NCBI GenBank assembly: GCA_031082225.1
Contig: JAVHLG010000032.1
Span: 1-48,893 of the forward strand
DNA length: 48,893 nucleotides
Direction: 5' to 3'
From: Desulfovibrionaceae bacterium
Lineage (GTDB): Bacteria > Desulfobacterota > Desulfovibrionia > Desulfovibrionales > Desulfovibrionaceae
Shown: positions 33,431 through 42,519 of the stretch, piece by piece
Position numbering within the stretch: the first letter of the stretch is position 1
Layout: each line of letters opens with the position of its first letter
The notes under the pieces: model-generated
What the model was told of the DNA's origin: nothing
Database searches by the model: none
What the model saw: only the letters and a program-made list of their open reading frames with translations
Translations under genes and position numbers: made by a program

Positions 33431-34273
33431 TCAGGCGTGCGCGCCGAGCTTGAAGAAGAAATGGCGCAGGGCGGGGTCTGCGGCCTGGAATCCTTTTTTC
33501 CGCAAAAAATTGAGGAAGGCCCTGGCCTCCTCCACCTCCCGATTGATCTCGAAGGTCTTTTTGAGGTGCGCGAAGGCCTCTTCCACATCGCCCTTCTCGA
33601 ACAGGGCCCGGGCCATGTTCAGGTAGATGTTCTCGTCGCGCGGCGAGAGTTCGGCGGCCCGGCCGTAATAGCGCATGGCCTCGTCGAAGAGGCGTTTTTT
33701 GCGCAGCGCGATGCCGAATTCATTGAACAGGTGCTTGTGGGCCTCCTCGAAGCTCTCGTCCATGTCCACCAGCCGGGAAAAGACGTAGCGGCCCTTGTCG
33801 AGCTGGTTGAGGGAAAGGTAGGCTAGGCCCAGGCCGAAGTTGGCCCGGATGTTCTCCTCGTCGATGCGCAGCACCATCTGGTATTCGATCTTGGCCTCCA
33901 CGTTCATGTCCTGCTTGCGGTACCAGTCGCCGCGCACGATGCGCTGGGTGACGTAGCGGTATCCCAGGTCCGGCTCCAGGGAATAGTCCGCGAAAAAGGT
34001 CTCCCGGTTGACCAGGGCCTGTTGCCCGGTGGGCAGAAAGTGCGCGTCCAGGCGTTTGAGAATCACCGTGTCCGGGCCGCATTCCGAGGCGAACCAGTAG
34101 ATCTTTCCCGGGTCCACGCCGTCCTCGGAGGGTTCTCCAGGCCCGGCGTCGGCCAAAGGGCCGTCCGGCCCGGTGGCCGGGGGCGGGGCCGGGGAAGAAA
34201 AGAGGCCCTTGATCTTCTGGAGTTGCGTGCCGTCGTCGATGACCGGGGGGCGTGTGGCCGTGTCTTTGGGCAT
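33431..34273 (-). CDS. TPR protein of the motor locus
   Basis: 280 residues. The N-terminal 55 are Pro/Gly-rich and probably disordered, then a beta-rich segment (PGKIYWFASECGPDTVILKRLDAHFLPTG) and, from about residue 115, three or four TPR units (IEYQMVLRIDEENIRANFGLGLAYLSLNQLDKGRY, FNEFGIALRKKRLFDEAMRYYGRAAEL, IYLNMARALFEKGDVEEAFAHLKKTF). No signal peptide. AAGG precedes the ATG. It lies 28 bp after motB on the same strand, suggesting an accessory role for the stator; this is inference. Confidence 0.82.
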   Translation of the reverse strand: MPKDTATRPPVIDDGTQLQKIKGLFSSPAPPPATGPDGPLADAGPGEPSEDGVDPGKIYWFASECGPDTVILKRLDAHFLPTGQQALVNRETFFADYSLEPDLGYRYVTQRIVRGDWYRKQDMNVEAKIEYQMVLRIDEENIRANFGLGLAYLSLNQLDKGRYVFSRLVDMDESFEEAHKHLFNEFGIALRKKRLFDEAMRYYGRAAELSPRDENIYLNMARALFEKGDVEEAFAHLKKTFEINREVEEARAFLNFLRKKGFQAADPALRHFFFKLGAHA

Positions 34274-34301
34274 GGTGCGCCGCGCCTTGTCGCGGACGGG
34301 A

Positions 34302-35066
34302 CTACGGGCTGACTAAAATGACCACGCGGCGGTTTTTGGCCTGGTTGGCGGGGATGGGTTTTCCGTCCGGACCGTCGTTGGGGGCCAGGGGGCGGGTGTC
34401 GGCCAGGCCCATCACCGCCAGGCGCTGCTTGGGAACGCCGTGGTCCGTCATGAACCGGGCCACACGGCTGGCCCGGGCCGAGGACAGTTCCCAGTTTGAG
34501 GGATAGAGCCAGGACTCCATGGGCTTGTTGTCCGTGTGCCCCTCCACGGTGATCCGGACCGGAAGCCCCTTGAGGGAGTCGGCGATGTCCGTCAAAAGGG
34601 GCAGGGACGCGGGGCGGATCTCGGCGCTGGCCAGGTCGAAAAACGCCGCGCCGTCCAGGCTCACGGCCAGGGTCTCGCCGCGCTGGATGATCTCGGCCTG
34701 CCCGGTCTTTCCGGCCAGCTTGGCCTCGATCTCCCGGCGCAGCAGGTCGATGTCCCGCTGTCCGGGCGGGGCGGCGGCGGCCCGCACCTCGGGCGTCGTC
34801 GGGGCCGTGGGCGGCTCCTCCACGGGGGGGCGCTCCTTGGCCAGGGGTTCCGGGACGGCGGGTTTCTCCGCCGGTTTGCCCCGCTCCCGGGTCATGGCCT
34901 TTTCCATGGACCCGGCCACCTTTTCAAAGCGGGTCATGTCCAGGCGGGACACGGAGACCATGAGCACGAAAAAGCACAAAAGCAGGGTCATCATGTCCGC
35001 CAGGGAGAGCTGCCAGTGCTCGTCCCCGTCGTCACGGCGTTTTCTCAGGTCGGAGAGTTTCAGCAT
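34302..35066 (-). CDS. motB: stator protein MotB (OmpA-like peptidoglycan anchor)
   Basis: 254 residues: a basic cytoplasmic start (MLKLSDLRKRRDDGDE), one membrane helix with the proton-carrying Asp24 (LADMMTLLLCFFVLMVSVS), a Pro-rich plug/linker region (about 60-105), and a C-terminal OmpA-like domain (FFDLASAEIRPASLPLL, VEGHTDNKPM, NWELSSARASRVARF). The start MLKLSD is preferred over the longer frame because the membrane helix then sits as in other MotB proteins. It forms the motor stator with MotA, although the genes are 252 bp apart. Confidence 0.93.
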   Translation of the reverse strand: MLKLSDLRKRRDDGDEHWQLSLADMMTLLLCFFVLMVSVSRLDMTRFEKVAGSMEKAMTRERGKPAEKPAVPEPLAKERPPVEEPPTAPTTPEVRAAAAPPGQRDIDLLRREIEAKLAGKTGQAEIIQRGETLAVSLDGAAFFDLASAEIRPASLPLLTDIADSLKGLPVRITVEGHTDNKPMESWLYPSNWELSSARASRVARFMTDHGVPKQRLAVMGLADTRPLAPNDGPDGKPIPANQAKNRRVVILVSP

Positions 35067-35221
35067 GGCGTGTCCGTCCGGTTCCTGTCCGTCTGAGGCT
35101 GCGGGTTGCGTCCCCATGTTTCGACTTCAACGGCGTGAGAGAAAAGGTGCAGCGGTTTTCGCCGCCTGGAAAAACACGGGCGCGTTTGGCGTCCCAGGCG
35201 GCGCGGCCGCCGCGTGTGGCG

Positions 35222-35269
35222 TTCGCAAAAAAACATGCATGTTTCTTTGCGAATAAAAAATTCATACAT
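35222..35269 (-). repeat. hairpin element with ATGTATG head, copy 1 (motA-motB gap)
   Basis: On the minus strand: ATGTATG, two bases, TTTTTT, then a 32-bp inverted repeat (35222-35253) starting TTCGCAAA and ending TTTGCGAA with ACATGCATGT at the centre; 15 of 16 base pairs match. It is related to the element at 40630-40682. Confidence 0.65.
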
Positions 35270-35318
35270 TCAAGGTGGTGCTGCCTGCTCGCGCATCACG
35301 GAAATGCCGAACGCCACG

Positions 35319-36116
35319 CTAGGCCCCTGTTTTGGCCGGGGCCTCGCGTCTGCCGATGGAGGCCCAGCGCCTGGGCGGCAGATAGGCCCGCAGCTTGTCC
35401 AGGACGATGGCCGCCGGGGTCTTGTCCTTGATGAAAAGCGTGCCGTCGCGGATGACGCACATAAGGATCACCCGTTCCTCGATGCGTTTCTCCACCTTGA
35501 TGGCGATGGGCAGAAAAAGAACGTTGGCCAAAAGGATGCCGTAGAGCGTGGTGGTCAGGGCCACGGCCATCTGGAAGCCGATCTGGGACAGGCCCCCGGC
35601 CATGGACTGCATCATGCCGATAAGCCCGATCAATGTGCCGATGATGCCGTAGGCCGGGGACAGCTTGGCCATGGTCCGGTAGATGCCCGCCGAGGAGATC
35701 TCCTGCTGGTAGGTCTGCTCGATGCGGGTGTCCAGAATTTCCTTTATTTCCTCGCGGCTGTAGCCGTCCACGAGCATCTGGATGGCGCTTTTCAAAAACT
35801 CGTTTTCGATGCCCGGCAGGGTCGTTTCCAGGTGGATCTTGCCCCGGGCCGAGGCCTCCCGGGCGATGCGCACGATCTCCTCGATGTAGTTGCCAATCGG
35901 CAGTTCCTCGCGCTTCAGCGCCATGAGGAAGGTGCTGAAGACGCGCATGACCTCCTTCATGGGGAAGCAGATGAAGGTGGAGGCCAGGGTGCCGCCGATG
36001 ACGATGGCCAGGCCGGGGAAGTTGATGAAGACCCCGATGTCATCCGTGGACAAAAAAGTGGCGTAGAACAGGATGCCGATGCCGAAGACGATGCCGATGA
36101 CCGTGGCGATGTTCAC
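35319..36116 (-). CDS. motA: stator protein MotA
   Basis: 265-residue inner-membrane proton channel subunit with four membrane helices: two near the N-terminus (about 4-20 and 30-50, VIGGTLASTFICFP) and two in the second half (LSPAYGIIGTLIGLIGMM and MAVALTTTLYGILLANVLFLPIAIK). The cytoplasmic loop between has the charged segments that contact FliG, and the conserved prolines of helices 3 and 4 are present. The GTG start shares GTGA with the stop of the upstream gene, so translation is coupled to the cyclic-nucleotide-domain/FliG-like protein. Confidence 0.95.
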   Translation of the reverse strand: MNIATVIGIVFGIGILFYATFLSTDDIGVFINFPGLAIVIGGTLASTFICFPMKEVMRVFSTFLMALKREELPIGNYIEEIVRIAREASARGKIHLETTLPGIENEFLKSAIQMLVDGYSREEIKEILDTRIEQTYQQEISSAGIYRTMAKLSPAYGIIGTLIGLIGMMQSMAGGLSQIGFQMAVALTTTLYGILLANVLFLPIAIKVEKRIEERVILMCVIRDGTLFIKDKTPAAIVLDKLRAYLPPRRWASIGRREAPAKTGA

Positions 36117-37330
36117 GAGCCGAGTCCTTTGAGGGATTTGATCCGGTCCATGAGCTCCTGCTCCACGGCGGCGGCCTCGTCATCGTCCAGGCCGCCCATG
36201 TTCTGGGCCTCGTCGTGGACCACCGCAGCGATCTTTTTGGAGAGGTTTTTCATGATTTTGGCCCGGGCCTCGTCGCCGGCCATGGCCGCCAGCACCGCCA
36301 GCTTGTGGAAGCCCAGGGACGGGAAGACCTCCTGCAGGGTGGCGTTGTCCACCGCCGTGATGTCGTCCACGGTCTCCAGATCCTCGACCTTCAGGCGCGG
36401 ACGTTTGGCGCGCTGGAAGAACTCCTTGCCCATACGCTCGATATAGGCCAGGGCCGAGGGTTTGTGAAAGAAAAAAAGGGCGGCGGGAATCTCCCTGTAG
36501 GCCATCTTGCGATAGATCATCTCCGGTGCGGCCTCGGCCTCCCGGGCGAAATCGGACAGGTCCATGAATTCCAGGTCGCAGGAGAAGTCCGACGGGGTGC
36601 GCAATTCCTTGGACAGGTTCTTGGCCACCTGCAGGAATTTCTCCTGGTCCGGGATGCGCAGGCTGCGGTCCATGACGAATTCCGCGCCCTTTTTCCTGGT
36701 GTCCAGCAGGGGGTCGGCGCGGTAGAAGGCCGATTTGATCTCGGTCAGTTCGATGACCGCCATCTTGGCCAGCTTTTCCACGATCTCGTCGATCTCGACC
36801 TGGGATATGAGCAGGATGTCCTTGATGCTCCGGCAGACCTCGGCGTAGCTGATTTCGAACTGTCCGGGCCTGGGAGCGGACGCGGCGGCCGCCTTGTAGT
36901 GCAGGGCCAGGACGCGGCACACGGAATAAAACATGTTGCCCGAGGGGCGGTCGGTGATCCGGGCGCTTAGGGTCTTCACCCGGTCCACCAGAAAGCCGGT
37001 GATGATCTGCACCGGACGGGGGCTTTTGACCAGCATGGTGCGCAGAAGCGGCCGGTCCAGGATGATGACCTCGGTAAAATCCAGGGCCTCGGCGTTGGCC
37101 GTGCGCTTTTCGCCGCTGATGATGCCCATTTCCCCGAATACCTGGCCGGGGCCGCGTTCCCCGAGGTTCACGCGCTTGTTGCCGATGATGCGATGCACGG
37201 CCACGCGGCCCTGCTTGATGAGATAGGCCGCCTTGCTGTCCTGGCCCTCCTTGTAGATCAGGGCGCCTTTATGGAAGGTCTTGGTCTTGGCGCCGTTTTC
37301 TTCGGCCAAAAGATCCGAGTCGTGCCGCAT
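36113..37330 (-). CDS. cyclic-nucleotide-binding domain protein with FliG-like C-terminus
   Basis: 405 residues. Residues about 15-120 form a cNMP-binding beta-roll with the phosphate cassette FGEMGIISGEKRTA (65-78). Residues 130-215 resemble the helical part that follows in Crp-type proteins. Residues about 262-400 look like FliG middle/C-terminal modules: IPAALFFFHKPSALAYIERMG, then DDITAVDNATLQEVFPSLG and FHKLAVLAAMAGDEARAKIMKNLSKK, close in pattern to the FliG segment with 'DDRSIQ...LALKGA...KILSNMSKRAA'. The link to the motor is strengthened by the 4-base overlap with motA. Regulation of the stator or switch by a nucleotide is inference. AGGGGAG lies 5 bases before the ATG. Confidence 0.8.
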   Translation of the reverse strand: MRHDSDLLAEENGAKTKTFHKGALIYKEGQDSKAAYLIKQGRVAVHRIIGNKRVNLGERGPGQVFGEMGIISGEKRTANAEALDFTEVIILDRPLLRTMLVKSPRPVQIITGFLVDRVKTLSARITDRPSGNMFYSVCRVLALHYKAAAASAPRPGQFEISYAEVCRSIKDILLISQVEIDEIVEKLAKMAVIELTEIKSAFYRADPLLDTRKKGAEFVMDRSLRIPDQEKFLQVAKNLSKELRTPSDFSCDLEFMDLSDFAREAEAAPEMIYRKMAYREIPAALFFFHKPSALAYIERMGKEFFQRAKRPRLKVEDLETVDDITAVDNATLQEVFPSLGFHKLAVLAAMAGDEARAKIMKNLSKKIAAVVHDEAQNMGGLDDDEAAAVEQELMDRIKSLKGLGS

Positions 37331-37659
37331 GCGTCTCCCCTTTCCAGTCGTTTCGCGGGGGCGGATTGTGGGGGCCTGCCCGGCTGACGTCGCGCGTCGC
37401 CGGACTCGACCTTGAGATGTAGCGGCAATCCGTGGCGAATACAAGGCATGCCGCCGTGTTGGGCGTATTTCCCGGGGATTTTGGTCCGGTTTTGCAGCGG
37501 CGGTTCCGGGGATACGCCCCGGCGGGGCTGCGCCGTCCGCCTGCGGCGTCCGCGTGCGTCTTCGCACGTGCCTGGGGCAGGGGATGGGGGGCGTTTTACA
37601 AGCGCCCCGGGCCGGGTTAGAAGTCGCGCCACGAATCATGCACGGCACAGGGAGGGCGT
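37331..37659. other. 329-bp divergent gap between motor and pyr genes
   Basis: It must hold promoters for both directions, but I cannot place boxes reliably. A small perfect hairpin GCCCC-GGC-GGGGC lies at 37516-37528. No gene was recognised. Confidence 0.35.
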
Positions 37660-38496
37660 ATGGCGGACGCAGGCGGATGCCGCGAGGTGGCGGTCCTTTC
37701 CCGGGGGGCGGAGAGCCCCGAGGGGGAGCGGCACGGCCTTTGGCGGCTTGCGGTGGAAAACCCCGGCTGGACAAAGGCCGTGGCCGGACAGTTCGCCATG
37801 CTGCGGCCCCTGCGCTTCGGCCGGGAACTGACCTGGGCCCGGCCCCTGTCGCTTTTCGGAGTCACGCCCGAGCGCGTGGAGTTTTTCATCCAGGTCGCCG
37901 GGCGGGGCACGGCCCATCTGGCGGCCATGAACCCCGGGGACCGGCTGGTCATGTGGGGGCCGCTCGGCCGGGGGTTCGCCGTGGAGCCGGACACGCCCAC
38001 GCTTCTTCTGGCCGGGGGCGTGGGCCTTGCCCCTTTTGCCCCGTACATCGCGGCCCATCCCCGACCGGACAACCTGCGGCTGGTCTTCGGACACCGGCCG
38101 CCGCTTGCCGCCTATCCCTTTGCAAAGATGGCCGCCACGATCCAGGCCGAATCCTTCCATGAAGAAAAGCCCGGCGACCTGGACCGGTTCACGGCCCTTT
38201 TGCGGGAGCGTCTGGCGGACTATGCGAATGGTCTGGTCCTGGCCTGCGGCCCCCGGCCCTTTCTGGCCGCCGTGGCCGACATGGGGCGGGCGGCCGGGGC
38301 CCGGGTCCAGGTGTCCCTGGAAAACCGCATGGCCTGCGGGGTGGGGGCGTGCCTGGGCTGCGTGGAAAAGGACGCGAAGGGGGAGCTGGTGCAAACCTGC
38401 GTGCGCGGGCCGGTCTTTTGGGCCAGGGAGCTTGCGGCCTTCGACGGCGGCCTCGAAACGCCCGGCTCCAGGGAGGGATGCGCATGCGGGAACTAA
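37660..38496 (+). CDS. pyrK: dihydroorotate dehydrogenase electron-transfer subunit
   Basis: 278-residue iron-sulphur flavoprotein that passes electrons between PyrD and NAD. The FAD-binding RPLS motif (ARPLSLFGV), the NAD-pocket LLLAGGVGLAPF and the [2Fe-2S] ligand set C-x4-C-x2-C-x12-C near the C-terminus (MACGVGACLGC ... TC) are all present. GGAGG precedes the ATG by four bases. The 3' end overlaps pyrD by 13 bases. Confidence 0.94.
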   Translation: MADAGGCREVAVLSRGAESPEGERHGLWRLAVENPGWTKAVAGQFAMLRPLRFGRELTWARPLSLFGVTPERVEFFIQVAGRGTAHLAAMNPGDRLVMWGPLGRGFAVEPDTPTLLLAGGVGLAPFAPYIAAHPRPDNLRLVFGHRPPLAAYPFAKMAATIQAESFHEEKPGDLDRFTALLRERLADYANGLVLACGPRPFLAAVADMGRAAGARVQVSLENRMACGVGACLGCVEKDAKGELVQTCVRGPVFWARELAAFDGGLETPGSREGCACGN

Positions 38497-39398
38497 GTGT
38501 GACCCTTGCCGGACTGCACCTCAAAAATCCGGTCATCACGGCCTCGGGAACCTTCGGCTACGGTCTGGAATTCTCCCGCTACGGCGACCTGAAAGCCCTG
38601 GGCGGCATCTGCGTCAAGGGGCTGTCCCTTGCGCCGCGCCAGGGCAACCCCATGCCCCGGGTGGCCGAGACGCCCTGCGGCATGCTCAACGCCATCGGCC
38701 TGCAAAACTGCGGCGTTGAGACCTTTGTGCGCGACAAGCTGCCGTTTCTGCCCTGGCGCGACACGGCCGTCATCGCCAACCTCTATGCCTGCGATGCCGA
38801 GGAATTCGCGGAACTGGCCGGGGTGCTGGCCGCCGAGGAGGGCATTGCGGCCCTTGAGGTCAACATCTCCTGCCCCAACGTCAGGGCCGGGGGCATCCTC
38901 TTCGGCCAGGATCCGGCCATGGCCGCCCGGGTCACCGAGGCGGTGAAAAAGCGGGCCGGAATAAAGCCGGTCATGGTCAAGCTGTCACCCAACGTCACGG
39001 ACATCGCGGCCGTGGCCCGGGCCGTGGAGGCGGCCGGGGCGGACATCCTGTCTTTGGTCAACACGCTTTCGGGCATGAGCGTGGACGTGTCCTCCCGCCG
39101 TCCGAGGCTGGCCAACGTCATTGGCGGGCTGTCGGGACCGGCGATCAAACCCGTGGCGCTTCGCTGCGTGTGGCAGGTGTGCCGGGCGGTGGACATTCCC
39201 GTCATCGGCATGGGGGGCATCGCCTCGGCCGAGGACGCCCTGGAGTTCATCCTGGTCGGGGCGCATGCGGTGCAGGTGGGCACGGCCAATTTCCTGCGTC
39301 CGGATTTCGCCTTCCGGCTTGTGGAGGAACTGCCGCCGCTTCTGGAACGGCTCGGGGTGTCGTCGTGGGAGGAGTTTCGGGGGACGCTTAAGGTGTAG
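38484..39398 (+). CDS. pyrD: dihydroorotate dehydrogenase, class 1B catalytic subunit
   Basis: 304-residue FMN enzyme of pyrimidine synthesis that oxidises dihydroorotate to orotate. The catalytic Cys130 lies in VNISCPN; NAIGLQNCG, VMVKLSPNVTD and IGMGGIASAEDALEF are typical family blocks. The Cys base and the adjacent PyrK mark class 1B. The ATG at 38484 has GGGAGGG six bases upstream; the ATG at 38478 would abut it. The gene ends 5 bp before a convergent permease gene. Confidence 0.96.
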   Translation: MRELSVTLAGLHLKNPVITASGTFGYGLEFSRYGDLKALGGICVKGLSLAPRQGNPMPRVAETPCGMLNAIGLQNCGVETFVRDKLPFLPWRDTAVIANLYACDAEEFAELAGVLAAEEGIAALEVNISCPNVRAGGILFGQDPAMAARVTEAVKKRAGIKPVMVKLSPNVTDIAAVARAVEAAGADILSLVNTLSGMSVDVSSRRPRLANVIGGLSGPAIKPVALRCVWQVCRAVDIPVIGMGGIASAEDALEFILVGAHAVQVGTANFLRPDFAFRLVEELPPLLERLGVSSWEEFRGTLKV

Positions 39399-39403
39399 CG
39401 GGG

Positions 39404-40570
39404 CTACGCCTCCCGCAAGGCCTCCACGATTTTCAGGCGCGAGGCCCGAAGGGCCGGGGGCAGGCCGCCCAAAACCCCCATGAAGACCGAAAATCCCAAA
39501 GACAGCAGGATGATGTCCCCGGTCAGGGCGAACTTGAAGGCCAGTTCCGAAAAGGTCTGGAAGTTGGTGGTGGAGAAGGTGAAGAAGTTGAGGACCGCCG
39601 CCGCGCCAAGCCCCATGGCCCCGCCCAGAAGCGACAGGAACACCGACTCGGCCAGAAACGCGGCCAGGATGCTGCTCCGTCCGAACCCCAGGGCGCGCAT
39701 GGTTCCGATCTCCGGCACCCGGTTGGCCACGGCCGAATACATGGTGATCATGGCCCCGATCATGGCCCCCAGCGAGAAAATGATGGTCAAAGACACCCCG
39801 AGCACCCGCAAAAACTTGGCCATCATCTCCGACTGCTTCTCATAATAGCGCGTTTCCCGGAACGTCTCCGCCGTCAGTCTCGGGTCGCCCTCGATCCCGG
39901 CCCGAAACGCCTCGTACGCCCCATAATCCCGCAGCCCCGCCACCACGATGGAATAGGCGTCGCGGCCGAAGGAGCGCATCACCTGGTCCCCGTCCGCCCA
40001 GATCTCCGAGGAAAAACCGGTGTTCCCGGCGTCAAAGACGCCCACCACCTCCCACTCCCGTTTTCCGAAGCGCAGCCGGTCGCCAATCTGCGTTCCCGTG
40101 AAGCCCTTGGCCACGTTTTTTCCCACCATGACCTCGGTGCTGCCCCGCCGGGGCTCCCGCCCCCTGGCCATCCGCACCTGGGGCCGAAGCGCCAGGGATT
40201 TCAAGTCCGTCCCCCGGATCACGGCGTTGGAGATCTTGCCTGTGGACGCGCGCGGCAACCCGATCAAAACCACCACCTCCCGGGCGGCCATGGCCGTGCC
40301 GTCCGGGGCCACGGCAATCTCCGGCCGGGTGGTCATCACCGAGGCCTGGGAGCGCTCGATGCCGCTTTGCACCTCGGATTCCGACCCCTTGCGCAAAATC
40401 ACCGCGTTCGTGGGCAGGCCCGTGGAGACCAGCGTCTGCCGCAGGCCCTCGGCTAGCATCAAGGTGGCCGCAAAAACAAAGACCACCAGCGACATGCCGC
40501 CGGCCGTGAGGACCGTGGTCATGCGCCGCGTCAGCAGGTTGCGGTAACTGTACGACAAGGGAACCGGCAT
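39404..40570 (-). CDS. ABC exporter permease, FtsX fold (second permease)
   Basis: 388 residues: an N-terminal membrane helix (about 17-40), a periplasmic MacB-core-like domain and three C-terminal membrane helices (about 258-282, 306-338 and 352-374), ending SRLKIVEALREA. Last gene of the second exporter operon. It is separated from the first permease by 114 bp that hold a perfect 18-bp hairpin. AGGG precedes the ATG by four bases. Confidence 0.92.
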   Translation of the reverse strand: MPVPLSYSYRNLLTRRMTTVLTAGGMSLVVFVFAATLMLAEGLRQTLVSTGLPTNAVILRKGSESEVQSGIERSQASVMTTRPEIAVAPDGTAMAAREVVVLIGLPRASTGKISNAVIRGTDLKSLALRPQVRMARGREPRRGSTEVMVGKNVAKGFTGTQIGDRLRFGKREWEVVGVFDAGNTGFSSEIWADGDQVMRSFGRDAYSIVVAGLRDYGAYEAFRAGIEGDPRLTAETFRETRYYEKQSEMMAKFLRVLGVSLTIIFSLGAMIGAMITMYSAVANRVPEIGTMRALGFGRSSILAAFLAESVFLSLLGGAMGLGAAAVLNFFTFSTTNFQTFSELAFKFALTGDIILLSLGFSVFMGVLGGLPPALRASRLKIVEALREA

Positions 40571-40629
40571 CGCGCCCTAACCTTCGCTCCAGGATGGATT
40601 TCTTCTCTGAGACATAGAATACGACGTTG

Positions 40630-40682
40630 ATGTATGTGTTTTTTTCGATCCCGAAAACACGAATGTGTTTTCGGGATCGAAA
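40630..40682 (+). repeat. hairpin element with ATGTATG head, copy 2 (between permease genes)
   Basis: ATGTATG (40630-40636), two bases, a T-run, then a perfect 18-bp stem: left arm 40643-40660, loop GAAT, right arm 40665-40682 (TTTCGATCCCGAAAACAC and its complement). Its head reads in the opposite direction to the flanking genes. No T-run follows the hairpin on either strand, so it is not an ordinary intrinsic terminator. Confidence 0.75.
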
Positions 40683-40684
40683 GG

Positions 40685-41828
40685 TTAGCCGATGCGCCGA
40701 AAACTTTCGGCGATGGGCGTGTTCCATACCCTCCAGGCCGGCAGCGCAGCGGCGGCGAGGCCGACGAAGACTCCGGCGCCAAGCCCGATGAGGATGGTCT
40801 CCCGGGACACGGCGAACACGGGAAAGTATTGCGACAGGGTGCTGCCGAAGGCCTGGGCCAGGGGGTCGGTGAGGGCCAGGGCCGCGGCGGTCCCGGTGAG
40901 GCTTAGGATCATGGATTCGCCAAGGACGAGGCTGGCGATGGCCGGGCCCTTGAATCCCAGGGTCTTCATGACGGCGAATTCGGCGGTGCGTTCGCGCACG
41001 GACATGGCCATGGTGTTGGCGGCCACGGCCAGGATGATCAGGATGACCACGTAGGACACGAGGTTGATGGCCATGAGGATGGCCTCGCTCATGGCCACGA
41101 ACCCGAGCTGGAAGGCCTTTTCGGTCTCGGTGAGGGTCTCGGCCTGGGAGTTCTTGAAGGTGTCGTCCACGGCCCGCGAGACCTCGCCCGCCAGGTCCGG
41201 GTCGGTGATGCCGAGCATGAAGAAGCCCACCTGTCCGGAGCGGGACGGGCTGGTTTTTTTCATGGTCTCGTCCACGTAGTCGAAGTGGAAGAGCAGGGTG
41301 GTGAGGTCCGTGTCCGGCCGCGCCCCGTCGTACACGCCCCGGATGACCATTTCCCACTGCCCGGGATAGATGGTGCCCTTGAGGGTGACGGTGTCGCCCA
41401 CCTTCCAGTTGAAGCGCTCGGCCAGCTTGCGGCCCACGATGGCCCCCTTGCGGTCGCGCAGGAAGTCGTTTTTCTGGGTCGGGTCGATGAGGAATTCCGG
41501 ATACAGGGCCAGGTAGGATTCGGGTTCCACCACGAAGTTGGCGAAGAAGTTTTTTTCGTCGATGTAGATGCCGCCGAACCAGTTGCCGTAGGAGACGTGG
41601 GTGATGCCGGGCACGCCCCGGATGCGTTCCCGGTAGGACAGAGGCAGGGGCACGACGAGGGAGACGGCGTTGCGGGTCACCAGCCGGGTGGCCGAGGAGG
41701 CCTCCACGCCCATATGCCAGGCATCCATGACCGTGCGCAAAAGCCCGAAGGCCAAAAGGGCCACGGTGATGCCGAGGATCGTCAGAAAGGAGCGCAGGGT
41801 GTGGCGAAAGGCGTTTTTGACGATGAGC

Positions 41829-41842
<14 letters not shown>
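40685..41842 (-). CDS. ABC exporter permease, FtsX fold (first permease)
   Basis: 385 residues with an N-terminal membrane helix (about 15-36), a periplasmic domain (GITHVSYGNWFGGIYIDEKN ... RKLAERFNWKVGDTVTLKG) and three C-terminal helices (about 253-275, 297-322 and 340-365). It is related in design to the next permease, so the transporter is probably a heterodimer of the two permeases. The start overlaps the ATPase gene by 14 bases; AAGGG lies 8 bases upstream. The stop codon is three bases from the hairpin element. Confidence 0.92.
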
Positions 41843-42512
<670 letters not shown>

Positions 42513-42519
42513 GCCGCGC

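Noticed and set aside
40643-40682. The perfect hairpin as an ordinary Rho-independent terminator of the first permease gene
   Set aside because: On the coding strand the stem is followed by an A-run, not a T-run, and an operon gene continues downstream.
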